A stretch of 64,000 nt of DNA from NCBI RefSeq assembly GCF_965243865.1, contig NZ_OZ251603.1, positions 992,001 to 1,056,000 on the forward strand, given 5' to 3'. Source of the stretch: Hyphomicrobium_A sp965243865 (lineage in GTDB: Bacteria; Pseudomonadota; Alphaproteobacteria; Rhizobiales; Hyphomicrobiaceae). Both the position numbers and the translations under genes were made by a program. Under the pieces are notes generated by a model, which did no database searches, was not told the DNA's origin, and saw only the letters and a program-made list of their open reading frames with translations. Shown in pieces: positions 17,611-26,862 of the stretch. Each line of letters opens with the position of its first letter. Within the stretch, counting starts at the first letter, position 1.

Positions 17611-18856
17611 GCGATCCTCCCATTCCCGTCGGCAGCTCCATTATGAATGTGTGCCCCGGCTCCGGCGCATTCGTCCGCACGAGCAACTGGCCGCCGTGCG
17701 CTTCCACGATCGATTTCGAGATCGGCAAGCCCATGCCCATCCCCGACGGCTTCGTCGTAAAGAACGCCTCGAACATTCTCTCGCCATCGACTGAAGCGGC
17801 GACGGGCCCGTGATCCCTGAAATGAAGACGGATCTTTCCGGCCTCTGCCTTCTCAGCGCTGATCGCAACGGTCCGCTCACCTGCACCGTCGGCGCCTTCG
17901 ATCGCCTCTATGGCGTTACGCACGATATTCAAGATGACCTGTTCGATCTGGATCGCCTCTCCGGTGATTGGTGGAACCTCAATCAGACCCTTCGTGCAGA
18001 TCTTCACGTCTCGCGCCTGCGCTTCCGGCCCAATGATCCGCAGCACATCGAGCACCAGTGCCCGCACATCGATCGACTTGTACGTCGGATCGTCTCGCGC
18101 CAGAAAACGCCGGATGCTGGCAATGATCTCGCCGGCCCGCTCCGCCTGACCGCAGACGCGCTCCATCGCGACTTTTATCTCCGCCTTTGGCGCACCAGCC
18201 TCCAGGCGGATCAAACAACCGCGCGAATAATTCGCGATCGCTGCAAGCGGCTGATTCAACTGATGCGCCAGAGCCGTGGCCATCTGGCCCATCGAGCTGA
18301 GACGCGAGGCAACGGACAGCTCCCGATAGTGCAGGCGCATCTCATCTTCATAGCGTTTGAGATCGCTGATATCTCGGGTGATACCCAGCAGCGCCGTGAC
18401 TAAGCCGTCCCGATCCTTGAGCGGCGCCGCGTGTGTCTCCAGCCAGCGCTCGCGGCCTTTGAATGATTTGATCTTGAACGCCAGCTTCACGCGCTCACCA
18501 TCAAACACGCGGCGCGTCATCTCTTCATATGAATCACGGAATTCCGGCGATACCACCCGATAGACGGACGTGCCGACCATATCCTCCGGCTCGTCGGCAT
18601 CGACCAGATACAGCCCGGCAGGATTCATCTCAGAGATGATGCCATCAGCGGACTGCACCTTCACGCATTCGGGCTCGGTCGCAATGATCTGCCGTAGACG
18701 CTGCTCGCTCTCCGCGAGCCGCATCTCGACGCTAAGTCGGTCGGCGATCTCGCTGTCCAATGCGCTTCTCAGGCGCTTCATACAGACGAGCATCAATACC
18801 GCGCTTGCCATCATGCCAAGCAGCGCAGCAACAACGATTGGCAGCAACTCACTCAC
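17600..18856 (-). CDS. PAS-domain sensor histidine kinase, FixL-like
   Basis: 418 residues: an N-terminal membrane span (about 5-25), a PAS domain (about 48-165), dimerisation helix with His198 in ALAHQLNQPLAAI, and an ATPase domain with NIVRNAIEA, the DHGP and GMGMGLPISKSI motifs. The kinase core is of the FixL/DctB type. The PAS part lacks an obvious haem-binding histidine in the position used by FixL, so the signal may not be oxygen. With a single short N-terminal span there is almost no periplasmic domain, which suggests a cytoplasmic or membrane-redox cue. Confidence 0.9.
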   Translation of the reverse strand: MSELLPIVVAALLGMMASAVLMLVCMKRLRSALDSEIADRLSVEMRLAESEQRLRQIIATEPECVKVQSADGIISEMNPAGLYLVDADEPEDMVGTSVYRVVSPEFRDSYEEMTRRVFDGERVKLAFKIKSFKGRERWLETHAAPLKDRDGLVTALLGITRDISDLKRYEDEMRLHYRELSVASRLSSMGQMATALAHQLNQPLAAIANYSRGCLIRLEAGAPKAEIKVAMERVCGQAERAGEIIASIRRFLARDDPTYKSIDVRALVLDVLRIIGPEAQARDVKICTKGLIEVPPITGEAIQIEQVILNIVRNAIEAIEGADGAGERTVAISAEKAEAGKIRLHFRDHGPVAASVDGERMFEAFFTTKPSGMGMGLPISKSIVEAHGGQLLVRTNAPEPGHTFIMELPTGMGGSHAN

Positions 18857-19091
18857 CGGGATTTGGCTTTTTTCTTGTGCGCGAATGAGAACTCAACTGC
18901 GCGCTTGCAATCGCGCGCAGCGCATAATCGTAGCGCGCGTCAAGAAACGCACCATCCCTAAACGGTGCTTCACTTATTCAAAAATGCAGGCCCCATAGCT
19001 CATTCATTCAGCAGCGCTATAATTCTCCGGCCTTCGAGCCGCGTCGCTCAGCGCAAAAAACCGGGCAGCGGGACAGCTGCCTCTCTGGCGC

Positions 19092-19895
19092 CTACCGCCG
19101 CTGCAAGAGCGCATTCACTATGGGCACATAGATCTGGCGAGCAAAGTGCTCTCTTGCGGACCCTGGCGGGGCCACCTGCCGACGAACCTCGCGCACGAAC
19201 GGAACCACAACGGCTGCCACCCTGGACCGCTCCGTCAACGATCTGCGTGGCGCCACGGGTTCTACCGCAGGCAAAAGATTCCAAGCCGGCGGTTGAATCT
19301 TTTCAACGACAAGCTCGATTTCATAACAGCCACCCGAATGCCTCTCTGGCGGGATGGCGTAATTGTAGCCAAGGTCGTTATCTTCTATGTGGCGCACTCT
19401 GTACGTGTTCGGCGCGAGCGCCTGCTCTATCTCGCGGAGCAGCGAGGCCGGAGTGTAGAATCGCTTGTGGTCGCCGTTCCAGTTCGACGGCAATTCTTCT
19501 TTCTTCTCGTACAGAAATTTGTGCGGCACCGTGATGACGAGATATCCACCAACCCGCAACACGCGGAACCAGTCCCGCAGCGCACCTTCGAAATCATCGA
19601 TGTGTTCAAGACAGTGGCTCGCATAGACCGCGTCCTGGCTCCCTTCGGGAAACGGCAACCGCTTGCCGTCATAGCCCGGATAGTCGAGGTCGACGCCGGT
19701 CGCTTGCGGCGTGATCGGCAGCACATCCTGGAGATATCCCTTATATCCGATGTCGAGGACATTCGGCCCTGAGAGGTACTTCTCGACGAAGCCATTCTTC
19801 AGCTTAAGACCGAACGTTTTCCGCGACTCCTCCCCAACGAGGCGAAACGGATCGATTCCTAGCGCGCAATCGGTCATGGCTAGCTGCTCCACCAT
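19092..19895 (-). CDS. Class I SAM-dependent methyltransferase
   Basis: 267 residues. Motif I is VLDIGYKGYL, followed by GVDLDYPGYD (motif II acidic end), ASHCLEHIDDFEGAL (motif IV area) and RVLRVGGYLVITVPH, the layout of Methyltransf_11 proteins. A C-terminal extension of about 80 residues is Arg/Val/Pro-rich. Proteins of this kind often act on sugars or lipids; the acceptor is unknown. It stands alone, between the kinase gene and tRNA-Glu. Confidence 0.8.
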   Translation of the reverse strand: MVEQLAMTDCALGIDPFRLVGEESRKTFGLKLKNGFVEKYLSGPNVLDIGYKGYLQDVLPITPQATGVDLDYPGYDGKRLPFPEGSQDAVYASHCLEHIDDFEGALRDWFRVLRVGGYLVITVPHKFLYEKKEELPSNWNGDHKRFYTPASLLREIEQALAPNTYRVRHIEDNDLGYNYAIPPERHSGGCYEIELVVEKIQPPAWNLLPAVEPVAPRRSLTERSRVAAVVVPFVREVRRQVAPPGSAREHFARQIYVPIVNALLQRR

Positions 19896-20203
19896 TAAAA
19901 CCTAAGGTTGTGTAGCAGCAAACGGCCGCAGCGCTAAGGGGCGCATCGCACATGTGCACATCGACGATGTTGATCCCTACGCGCGCGGCGGCGAACATGG
20001 CCGCAGCGAGAAGGAGCACCCTGGCACCAAAAAGCCCGAATGCCCCTTTCGCCGGATCACCACCGGGTCACGCCCCCTTCCTGCACCAGAGCGCTGATTT
20101 CCCGGCCAAATAGCCGCTACGAAGGAAGCTGTTTGCACCCCCCGCTGAGACAGGCGGCCTCGCTTGCGTCGGCGAAGAAACGCCACTATACGAACCCCCT
20201 GCC
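19896..20203. other. Non-coding stretch before tRNA-Glu
   Basis: 308 bases with only short frames on either strand and no coherent coding signal. It should hold the promoters of the methyltransferase gene (leftward) and of tRNA-Glu (rightward). I see no repeat or structured element. Confidence 0.5.
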
Positions 20204-20278
20204 GGTCCCTTCGTCTATCGGTTAGGACGCGAGATTTTCAATCTTGAAAGACGGGTTCGACTCCCGTAGGGACCGCCA
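20204..20278 (+). tRNA. tRNA-Glu (TTC)
   Basis: Acceptor stem GGTCCCT/AGGGACC, D-arm region, anticodon stem CGAGA/TCTTG around the loop TTTTCAA with anticodon TTC, and T-arm ACGGG-TTCGACT-CCCGT. The discriminator is G and CCA is encoded at 20276-20278. All stems pair, so this is an intact glutamate tRNA. Confidence 0.97.
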
Positions 20279-20515
20279 GCAATTTCAATCGCTTATCACT
20301 GCTTCCAAAATCCGCTGCCCCCTGCGAGCCGGCGCGAATTCGCGCGATCTTTGCGCTGCAACAACTGCAAGAAGCGCCCTTTCAAGTCACCCCCAACGGA
20401 GGGGCTGAACGTCAACCCTTCGAAGGCAGCGCCACTTTGTTAACGCTTCGATCCTGGAACCCGCCCGCGGGCTGCTCCGTTCTTCGACCACCGACGAGCA
20501 GAGCAAAAGCAGGAA

Positions 20516-21205
20516 ATGCAGCCACACTCCGACATTATCGCCACAACAAGTGCCGACAGAGACCAGATCGCCGAGGAGCTGAAGACGTTCGTAGCGGCGC
20601 CGGATTTTCCCTGCGTGGGCGCTAAGGCTGCACTGCGGCGCGACCAGCTCGAAATCCTCGTTGCCTCGGACATTCGGCGCAATGCCTACGATCGCCTCGT
20701 GACCGGGCGCCTGCAGGAATTCGCTATCCGCCACGACGTCGATCAGACCATGTTCTTCAGTCAGGCCATCGTCTATCGCAACGATGCCGATCTCACCGAA
20801 GGCCAGTTCGAAACGTTCCTTTGGCAACGGCTCAGCGCCTTCCACGCCATTGATGCCGAAACCTACCGCTGGGACCCGAGTGTCGACTCAGACCCGCACT
20901 CTCCGCACTTCAGTCTGAGCATTGGCGGCAAGGGGTTCTTCGTGGTCGGACTGCACCCGAATGCTGCGCGGCTCGCCCGCCGGTTCAAGTAGCCGACGCT
21001 GATATTTAATCTCCACGCCCAGTTCGAGCGACTGCGCGAGGAAGGCCGCTACGAAAAGATCCGGGAAACGACCATTTCGCGCGACGTCGCCCTGCAGGGC
21101 ACCCCGAACCCAATGCTTGCGCGCCATGGCTCCGGGCCGGTAGCGGCACAATTCAGCGGCCGCCGTGTGGGCAAGGCCTGGAAGTGCCCGTTCCGTCATG
21201 CGTAA
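20516..21205 (+). pseudogene. YqcI/YcgG-family gene interrupted by an in-frame amber codon
   Basis: The ATG at 20516 opens a YcgG-type protein (FPCVGAKAALRRDQLEI early, then HPNAARLARRFK) that stops at a TAG at 20990-20992 after 158 residues. Reading past that codon in the same frame gives PTLIFNLHAQFERLREEGRY and a proper YcgG ending, GKAWKCPFRHA, with a stop at 21203-21205. The tail overlaps the ATG of the next gene by eight bases, a coupling that makes sense only for the full-length frame. One base change (for example TAC to TAG) explains it. Function of the family is not established. Confidence 0.8.
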
Positions 21206-21779
21206 CCGAATTGCGCCGCGCAGCGGCACCGCATTCGAGCTGCGCAAAGGGCAACGCCTGCGCGTCACCGATCCGCAGGGAGAACAGGTGAGCGATATGC
21301 TCGCGTTCTCGATGGCAGACGTGCGCGAGAACCTCTCGTCGGGCCGCAGCCTCGATTATGCGTCGAAGCTCTTCCTCTCCACCGGGGATGTCCTCTATTC
21401 CAATCGCAGCCGTCCCATGCTCGAGATCGTGGAAGACACAGTTGGCCGACACGACTTTCTGCTGACGCCGTGTTCCGCCGACACGTTTCGCATCATCTAC
21501 GGAGACGACAGCCCACACCACGGCTGCCAGGGCAACTTCGAACGTGCACTCGCGCCCTACGGCATCACTGCCGACGACATTCCGGTCGCGTTCAACATCT
21601 TCATGAACGTTGCCATCGACGGGGAGAGCGGCGCGATCGCTGTGAAGCCACCCCGCAGCAGGGCCGGCGATCACATAGCATTTGTCGCCCTGATGGATCT
21701 CGTCGTCGCTTTGACCGCGTGCTCGGCGCCTCAGAGCAACAACGGCTCATTCAAACCGATCGACTGGGAAATTCTCTAG
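21198..21779 (+). CDS. DUF1989 (urea carboxylase-associated) family protein
   Basis: 193 residues from the ATG at 21198. The family signature is visible as GQRLRVTDPQGEQVSDMLAF, then LTPCSADTF and the HHGCQGNF motif with conserved Cys. Relatives include subunits of carboxyguanidine deiminase and proteins next to urea carboxylase, but neither enzyme is present here. It is coupled to the YcgG-family gene upstream. The role is therefore unknown, probably in small nitrogen compounds. Confidence 0.85.
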   Translation: MRNRIAPRSGTAFELRKGQRLRVTDPQGEQVSDMLAFSMADVRENLSSGRSLDYASKLFLSTGDVLYSNRSRPMLEIVEDTVGRHDFLLTPCSADTFRIIYGDDSPHHGCQGNFERALAPYGITADDIPVAFNIFMNVAIDGESGAIAVKPPRSRAGDHIAFVALMDLVVALTACSAPQSNNGSFKPIDWEIL

Positions 21780-21820
21780 GCGGAACGACCACGATTGCGC
21801 GAGCGCAGGAGCCGCGCGTT

Positions 21821-23659
21821 TCAGCCCTGGCGCCGCGGATCGGCGGCGTCGTCAATATGCACCTCGATGCGCTCCCGGCCATTGAACGATGACCGCTTCA
21901 CCGTGCCGGCAACGTGCAGAGGCAATCCCCCGCTGCCCAGCAGCAAGTCGCCCAGCGGGCTGCCCGCCGCACGGAACGCGATGGCCTCCAGCCGTGCCCC
22001 GTCCGCCGATTGCAGCACGCAGCGCACATGCGCCTCGCCCACCACCTTGGCAAACTTCACGTGCGTCGCCGGAAATGCGAACCGCGGCGTAGGATTGCCC
22101 TGGCCGTAAGGTCCCACGCGCCCGATGAGATCCAGCAACTCTTCGCTCACGCCGGACGCCGTCAGCGATCCGTCGATTTCAAGCGCGTGCCGCTCCCTCG
22201 CCTGCCCGAGACTGTCCTTCAGCTCGTCATGCAGGAAGGCTTCCAGCTCCGCCAGCTTCTCGCGCGCCACCGTCAGGCCGGCAGCCATCGCATGCCCTCC
22301 GCCCTTCACCAGATGCCCCGCAGCGACAGCCGCACGTACCGCTCCGCCGATGTCGGCCCCGGTCACGGACCGCAGCGATCCTGTGCCTTCCCCGCCCGTC
22401 TCTTCGTTCCACGCGATCACGCACGACGGCAGCCGGAACCGCTCCGTCAATCTGCTGGCAACGAGACCAACGACGCCCTTGTGCCAAGTGTGCGAACCGA
22501 GCAGCAGCAGCGCCATGTCGGGACGCTCAGCCAGTCTGATCTCCGCTTCAGCCAGCGCCTCGTCGAGCATCTGCTTTTCCAGCGCGCGCCGCTCTTTGTT
22601 GAGCCGGTCGAGCAGCGCAGCGATACGCGCCGCCTCCACCTCGTCCTCGCCGGCGAGTAGACGCGAGCCCAGCGCCGCGTCGCCGATGCGCCCGCCGGCA
22701 TTGATGCGCGGGCCCAGGATGAAACCGAGATGATAGGGCGTCGGCGGTTCGTTGAGCCCAGCCGCATCGCCCAGCGCCTTGAGGCCTTTGTTGCGTCGCC
22801 AGCGCATCACCTGCAGGCCTTGCGTCACGTAGGCGCGATTGAGCCCCACCAGCGGCACGACGTCGGCAACGGTCGCCAGCGCCACGAGATCGAGCTCCGC
22901 CATGAGGTCGGGCTCCGCGACATCGCTCGCATAGAACCCGCGCCGGCGCAGCTCACGGGTCGTCGCCACCAGCACTAGGAAGCACACGCCAGCCGCGCAA
23001 AGATGCCCGAGCCCCGATACATCGTCCTGCCGGTTTGGATTGACCACCGCACGCGCCGGCGGCAGCACTTCGTCGGCCTGATGGTGATCGATCACGACCA
23101 CGTCGCAACCGAGTTCCTTCGCCCGCTGCAATGGCGCGCTGCTCGTCGTGCCGCAATCGACCGTGACGATGAGCTGCGCGCCTTCTTTCACCAGCCCTTC
23201 GATGGCGGCAACGTTCGGCCCATAGCCTTCGAACAGGCGGTCGGGAATATAGATGCGCGCATTGATGCCGTGGTGAACCAGGAAGCGCGACATCAGCGCC
23301 GCCGATGAAGCACCGTCGACGTCATAGTCGCCGAACACGGCAACATGCTGGCGCTTCTCGATCGCATCAGCGAGCCGGGCAGCGGCGACATCCATGTCGC
23401 GCACGCTGCTGGGATCCGGCATCAGCGCCTTCAGCGTCGGATTGAGCACGATGGGCACATCGTCGACGGCGATTCCGCGCGCCGCCAGCACTCGGCCGAG
23501 AAGGTCGGGTAGTCCGTGCCGTTGGCTGATCGCAGCAGCGCGAAGGTGTCCGTCACCTGAGAGCCGCTCTCGCCACTGCAGCCCCCGCGCCGATGCTACG
23601 ATACCCAGGAACGGAACGGCATCTGTGGTCTCGTCCCGCCGCTTGCGCGCCGCAACCAT
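21821..23659 (-). CDS. recJ: Single-stranded-DNA-specific exonuclease RecJ
   Basis: 612 residues, normal length. RecJ digests single-stranded DNA 5' to 3' in repair and recombination. DHH-family motifs are intact: VFGDYDVDGASSAAL, VTVDCG, VVIDHHQADE and, later, the DHHA1 part with GGGHAMAAGLTV. The C-terminal OB-like domain follows. It is the last of the genes in the aminotransferase-hom-glpX-recJ row, though 254 bases separate it from the gene before. Confidence 0.95.
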   Translation of the reverse strand: MVAARKRRDETTDAVPFLGIVASARGLQWRERLSGDGHLRAAAISQRHGLPDLLGRVLAARGIAVDDVPIVLNPTLKALMPDPSSVRDMDVAAARLADAIEKRQHVAVFGDYDVDGASSAALMSRFLVHHGINARIYIPDRLFEGYGPNVAAIEGLVKEGAQLIVTVDCGTTSSAPLQRAKELGCDVVVIDHHQADEVLPPARAVVNPNRQDDVSGLGHLCAAGVCFLVLVATTRELRRRGFYASDVAEPDLMAELDLVALATVADVVPLVGLNRAYVTQGLQVMRWRRNKGLKALGDAAGLNEPPTPYHLGFILGPRINAGGRIGDAALGSRLLAGEDEVEAARIAALLDRLNKERRALEKQMLDEALAEAEIRLAERPDMALLLLGSHTWHKGVVGLVASRLTERFRLPSCVIAWNEETGGEGTGSLRSVTGADIGGAVRAAVAAGHLVKGGGHAMAAGLTVAREKLAELEAFLHDELKDSLGQARERHALEIDGSLTASGVSEELLDLIGRVGPYGQGNPTPRFAFPATHVKFAKVVGEAHVRCVLQSADGARLEAIAFRAAGSPLGDLLLGSGGLPLHVAGTVKRSSFNGRERIEVHIDDAADPRRQG

Positions 23660-23913
23660 GCGCTCCCCCGGATTGATTCGCCTTCCCCCGAGTTCACCAC
23701 CCCCGCGATGAGTTGGCGATACGCGCGAGCCCGCTTATCCACAGGCACTGGCCCTGGCTTGTCCGCCGCTAGCGCACGGGCGCAACAGGCCTGATGCCAT
23801 GCCCTAACCGTCCGCGCAGCGGACAAGGCGCCAAGGGCGCCCGGCGCGAGCGCCGGCTATCAGCGGTGCACGACGGCGACGCACACCAAGCTTCTCTCAG
23901 CTGGTGTCACAAA

Positions 23914-24429
23914 CTAACTTCTATAGTGCTTCCACATCCGCAGCAGCGTCCGATGCATGTCCTCGGGCTCCCCGGTGAACGGCTCGAGATTGATCCCGAT
24001 CACGTTCGAGCGCGCCATCGCCCATGGCAATCGCATCAGCGAGCGCCAGAACGGCTGCTTGCGCCAGTCGGCGACGAGCGCACTCGAAAGCCGCGTCTTG
24101 AGGCCGATCTGCAGCTCATGGATGGTGCTGGCGCGCACCGCCATCTCGGTCAGCTCGATGCTGCCGATCGCGCTCCAGCGAACAAGCCCGAGGCCCTGAA
24201 TGAAGATGCCATACTGGTTGGCGCCGATGACGGGGCGCTTTTCGAGCAGCGGCACGTTGTAATACGTCACGCCCGCCGCGGCGACGCCCAGCACCAGCCA
24301 CAACGTGCTTCCGGTCGCCAGGGCGGCAGCCAGGAAGGCCGCCGACAGGAACGCCACGGCATAGACGGGTGCCTGGATTTCCTCACGGCCATAGGTGACG
24401 GAGAACCCGCCGACGTTACGTTCGTCCAC
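23914..24429 (-). CDS. Membrane protein with PH-like domain, function unknown
   Basis: 171 residues from a GTG at 24429 that follows AAGGGGA by about six bases; a GTG at 24456 is possible. Two adjacent hydrophobic segments (about 22-55) are followed by VIGANQYGIFIQGLGLVRWS, resembling the PH-like domain that follows two spans in small bacterial membrane proteins. The C-terminal half is soluble. It lies between glpX and recJ on the same strand. Confidence 0.7.
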   Translation of the reverse strand: MDERNVGGFSVTYGREEIQAPVYAVAFLSAAFLAAALATGSTLWLVLGVAAAGVTYYNVPLLEKRPVIGANQYGIFIQGLGLVRWSAIGSIELTEMAVRASTIHELQIGLKTRLSSALVADWRKQPFWRSLMRLPWAMARSNVIGINLEPFTGEPEDMHRTLLRMWKHYRS

Positions 24430-24514
24430 GCTCGTTCCCCTTGGAAGTGCGCCCACGAATGGGGCTCATTGTCGGGGAACACCGCTGCCGGTTCAAGGCT
24501 GGCGATGCGACCGG

Positions 24515-25486
24515 CTATTCGCCGATGCGGCACTTCGTTTGAATGCGCCGAACCGTGCCAGTCTTGGAGCGCATCACGACAGAATCGACCTCGGCGAAAT
24601 CGCCACGGAAGCGCACGCCGTCGAGCAGCGACCCATCTGTCACTCCGGCAGCCGAGAAGATCACGTCACCCGACGCCATGTCCTCAAGCCTGAACTTGCG
24701 ATTGATATCGGCAATGCCCATCGTCGCAGCCCGCGCACGCTCTTCCTCGTTCGCAGGCATCAGGCGACCCTGGATCTGCCCGCCGATGCAACGTAGGGCC
24801 GCAGCCGCGAGCACACCCTCCGGCGCGCCACCCGAGCCGAGATAGATGTCGACGCCCGTTTCTTCGGGATCGGTCGTCCAGATGACACCGGCAATGTCGC
24901 CATCGGGGATCAGCTGCACCCCGGCGCCAACCGCACGCACCGCGGCGATCAGTTCGGCATGCCGGGGACGATCGAGGATGCATGCGGTGATCTCCGACAC
25001 CGGCACGCCCTTGGCCTTGGCCAACGCGGTGATGTTGTCACCGGCAGGCGCATCGAGATCGACGAGGTCCGGCGCATATCCCGGGCCAATGGCGATCTTG
25101 TTCATGTACATGTCGGGCGCGTGCAGCAGGCCGCCCCGCTCCGACATCGCCAGCACCGCTAGCGCATTCGGCATCGCTTTGGCACAAATCGTCGTGCCCT
25201 CCAGCGGATCGACGGCGATGTCGACCTCAGGTCCTTCGCCAGAGCCGACTTTCTCGCCGATGTACAACATCGGCGCTTCGTCCATCTCGCCTTCGCCGAT
25301 CACCACGGTGCCGCGGATCGCCAGATTGGCCAGCTCGCGCCGCATAGCGTCGACCGCAGCCTTATCGGCCGCCTTTTCAGCGCCGCGCCCGCGCAGCCGC
25401 GCAGCTGCAATAGCCGCGGCCTCTGTAACGCGCGTCACCTCGAGCACGAGCGTGCGGCTGAGACCTGAATCACTGTCGCCTGCCAT
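24515..25486 (-). CDS. glpX: Class II fructose-1,6-bisphosphatase
   Basis: 323 residues from the ATG at 25486 (a TTG at 25504 also opens the frame). Metal and substrate motifs of GlpX are present: GTVVIGEGEMDEAPML, AVDPLEGTT and GGAPEGVLAAAAL. It hydrolyses fructose 1,6-bisphosphate in gluconeogenesis. Its start lies 18 bases after the stop of hom, so it is in the same operon, an arrangement common in Alphaproteobacteria. Confidence 0.95.
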   Translation of the reverse strand: MAGDSDSGLSRTLVLEVTRVTEAAAIAAARLRGRGAEKAADKAAVDAMRRELANLAIRGTVVIGEGEMDEAPMLYIGEKVGSGEGPEVDIAVDPLEGTTICAKAMPNALAVLAMSERGGLLHAPDMYMNKIAIGPGYAPDLVDLDAPAGDNITALAKAKGVPVSEITACILDRPRHAELIAAVRAVGAGVQLIPDGDIAGVIWTTDPEETGVDIYLGSGGAPEGVLAAAALRCIGGQIQGRLMPANEEERARAATMGIADINRKFRLEDMASGDVIFSAAGVTDGSLLDGVRFRGDFAEVDSVVMRSKTGTVRRIQTKCRIGE

Positions 25487-25504
25487 GGCCCCATCCCTCT
25501 CCAA

Positions 25505-26848
25505 CTAGCTCACTTCGCCTTCGCCGAGTTTCTCGATACGGATCACCTGCGGCCGTTCAGACACCTGACCGTCCTGCGTGATGGCGTCCACCGCTTGGCG
25601 GATCGCCTCCTCGGTCGTCTCGTGCGTGATGATGACTACGAGAGCCGGCGCGCCAGGCTTCTGCCGCGCTGCCACGCCCGGCACCGCCGAGCGCGGGCGC
25701 CGCTGCACGATACTCTCGATCGATATTTCGCGATCGCCCATGCGTTTGGCGATCGCCGCCATCGCGCCCGGCCGGTCGAACACCGACATGCGAACGTAAT
25801 ACGCACCGTGGTGTGCACCCAGCTTCGATTTCACGTAGGGCTTCAGCCCGTCCGTTGGCGTTACCAGCGGCGGCATCACCACGCCTCGAGCGATATCCAG
25901 AATATCGGCAGCAACGGAAGACGCAGTAGGGCGACCACCCGCTCCAGGACCGATCAGCAAGAGGTTGCCGCAGAAGTCGGCATCGATAGCCACTGCGTTG
26001 GTCGCACCCCAAACCTCGGCAATCGCCGACTCCTCGGGGACCATGGCGGGATGCACGCGCGCCTCGATTCCGGATTCAGTGCGCGCAGCAACACCAAGCA
26101 GCTTGATGCAGAAGCCCATGTCGTTGGCCGCATCGATATCGGCCTCGGTAATCGACTGGATACCTTCCACGTCGATCTGCTCGAAATTGATCTCGGTCCC
26201 GAAGGCAAGGCTAGCGAGGATGGCGAGCTTGTGCGCCGTATCGAACCCGCCGATGTCGAACGTCGGATCGGCTTCCGCATAGCCGAGTTCCTGCGCTTCT
26301 TTCAGCGCATCGGCGAACGAGCGATCCTCGTCTGTCATCGACGAGAGGATGTAGTTGCAGGTCCCATTGAGGATGCCGTAGACGCGCTGCACCTCGTTGG
26401 CGACCAGCGACTCCCGCAGCGCCTTGATGACGGGGATGCCTCCCGCCACGGCAGCCTCGAAGTTGAGCGCAACGCCCTTCTGCTCGGCGAGCTTGGCGAG
26501 CTTGACGCCGTGCTTCGCCAGCAAGGCCTTATTGGCCGTGACGACGTGCTTGCCCGCGCCGAGAGCAGCCTCCACCGCCTCCTTGGCGATGCCGTCGGAG
26601 CCCCCGATCAGCTCGACGAACACGTCGACGCCTTCAGCCTTTGCGAGGGCGACGGGATCGTCGAACCATTTCAAGCCGCTCGTATCGATGCCGCGGCTCT
26701 TGTCGCGCGAACGCGCCGAGACACCGACCACCTCGACAGGGCGGCCTACGCGTTCCGCGAAACGTCCCCCATGCTGGTTAAGCAAATCAAGGAGGCCCGC
26801 GCCGACGGTGCCAAGGCCGGCAATGCCCAGGGTCAGAGGTTTTTGCAT
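25505..26848 (-). CDS. hom: Homoserine dehydrogenase
   Basis: 447 residues. The NAD(P)-binding GLGTVGAGLLDLL, the catalytic-domain GILNGTCNYIL with YAEADPTFDIGGFDTAHKL, and a C-terminal ACT domain (about 350-430, YYVRMSVFDRPGAM) are visible. The enzyme makes homoserine for methionine and threonine; the ACT domain indicates feedback control, usually by threonine. It is 14 bases after the aminotransferase gene. Confidence 0.96.
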   Translation of the reverse strand: MQKPLTLGIAGLGTVGAGLLDLLNQHGGRFAERVGRPVEVVGVSARSRDKSRGIDTSGLKWFDDPVALAKAEGVDVFVELIGGSDGIAKEAVEAALGAGKHVVTANKALLAKHGVKLAKLAEQKGVALNFEAAVAGGIPVIKALRESLVANEVQRVYGILNGTCNYILSSMTDEDRSFADALKEAQELGYAEADPTFDIGGFDTAHKLAILASLAFGTEINFEQIDVEGIQSITEADIDAANDMGFCIKLLGVAARTESGIEARVHPAMVPEESAIAEVWGATNAVAIDADFCGNLLLIGPGAGGRPTASSVAADILDIARGVVMPPLVTPTDGLKPYVKSKLGAHHGAYYVRMSVFDRPGAMAAIAKRMGDREISIESIVQRRPRSAVPGVAARQKPGAPALVVIITHETTEEAIRQAVDAITQDGQVSERPQVIRIEKLGEGEVS

Positions 26849-26862
26849 TGGTACGCGAGGAG

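Noticed and set aside
23988..24003. FNR-like TTGAT-CCCG-ATCAC
   Set aside because: It lies inside the coding sequence of the gene at 23914-24429, far from any start.
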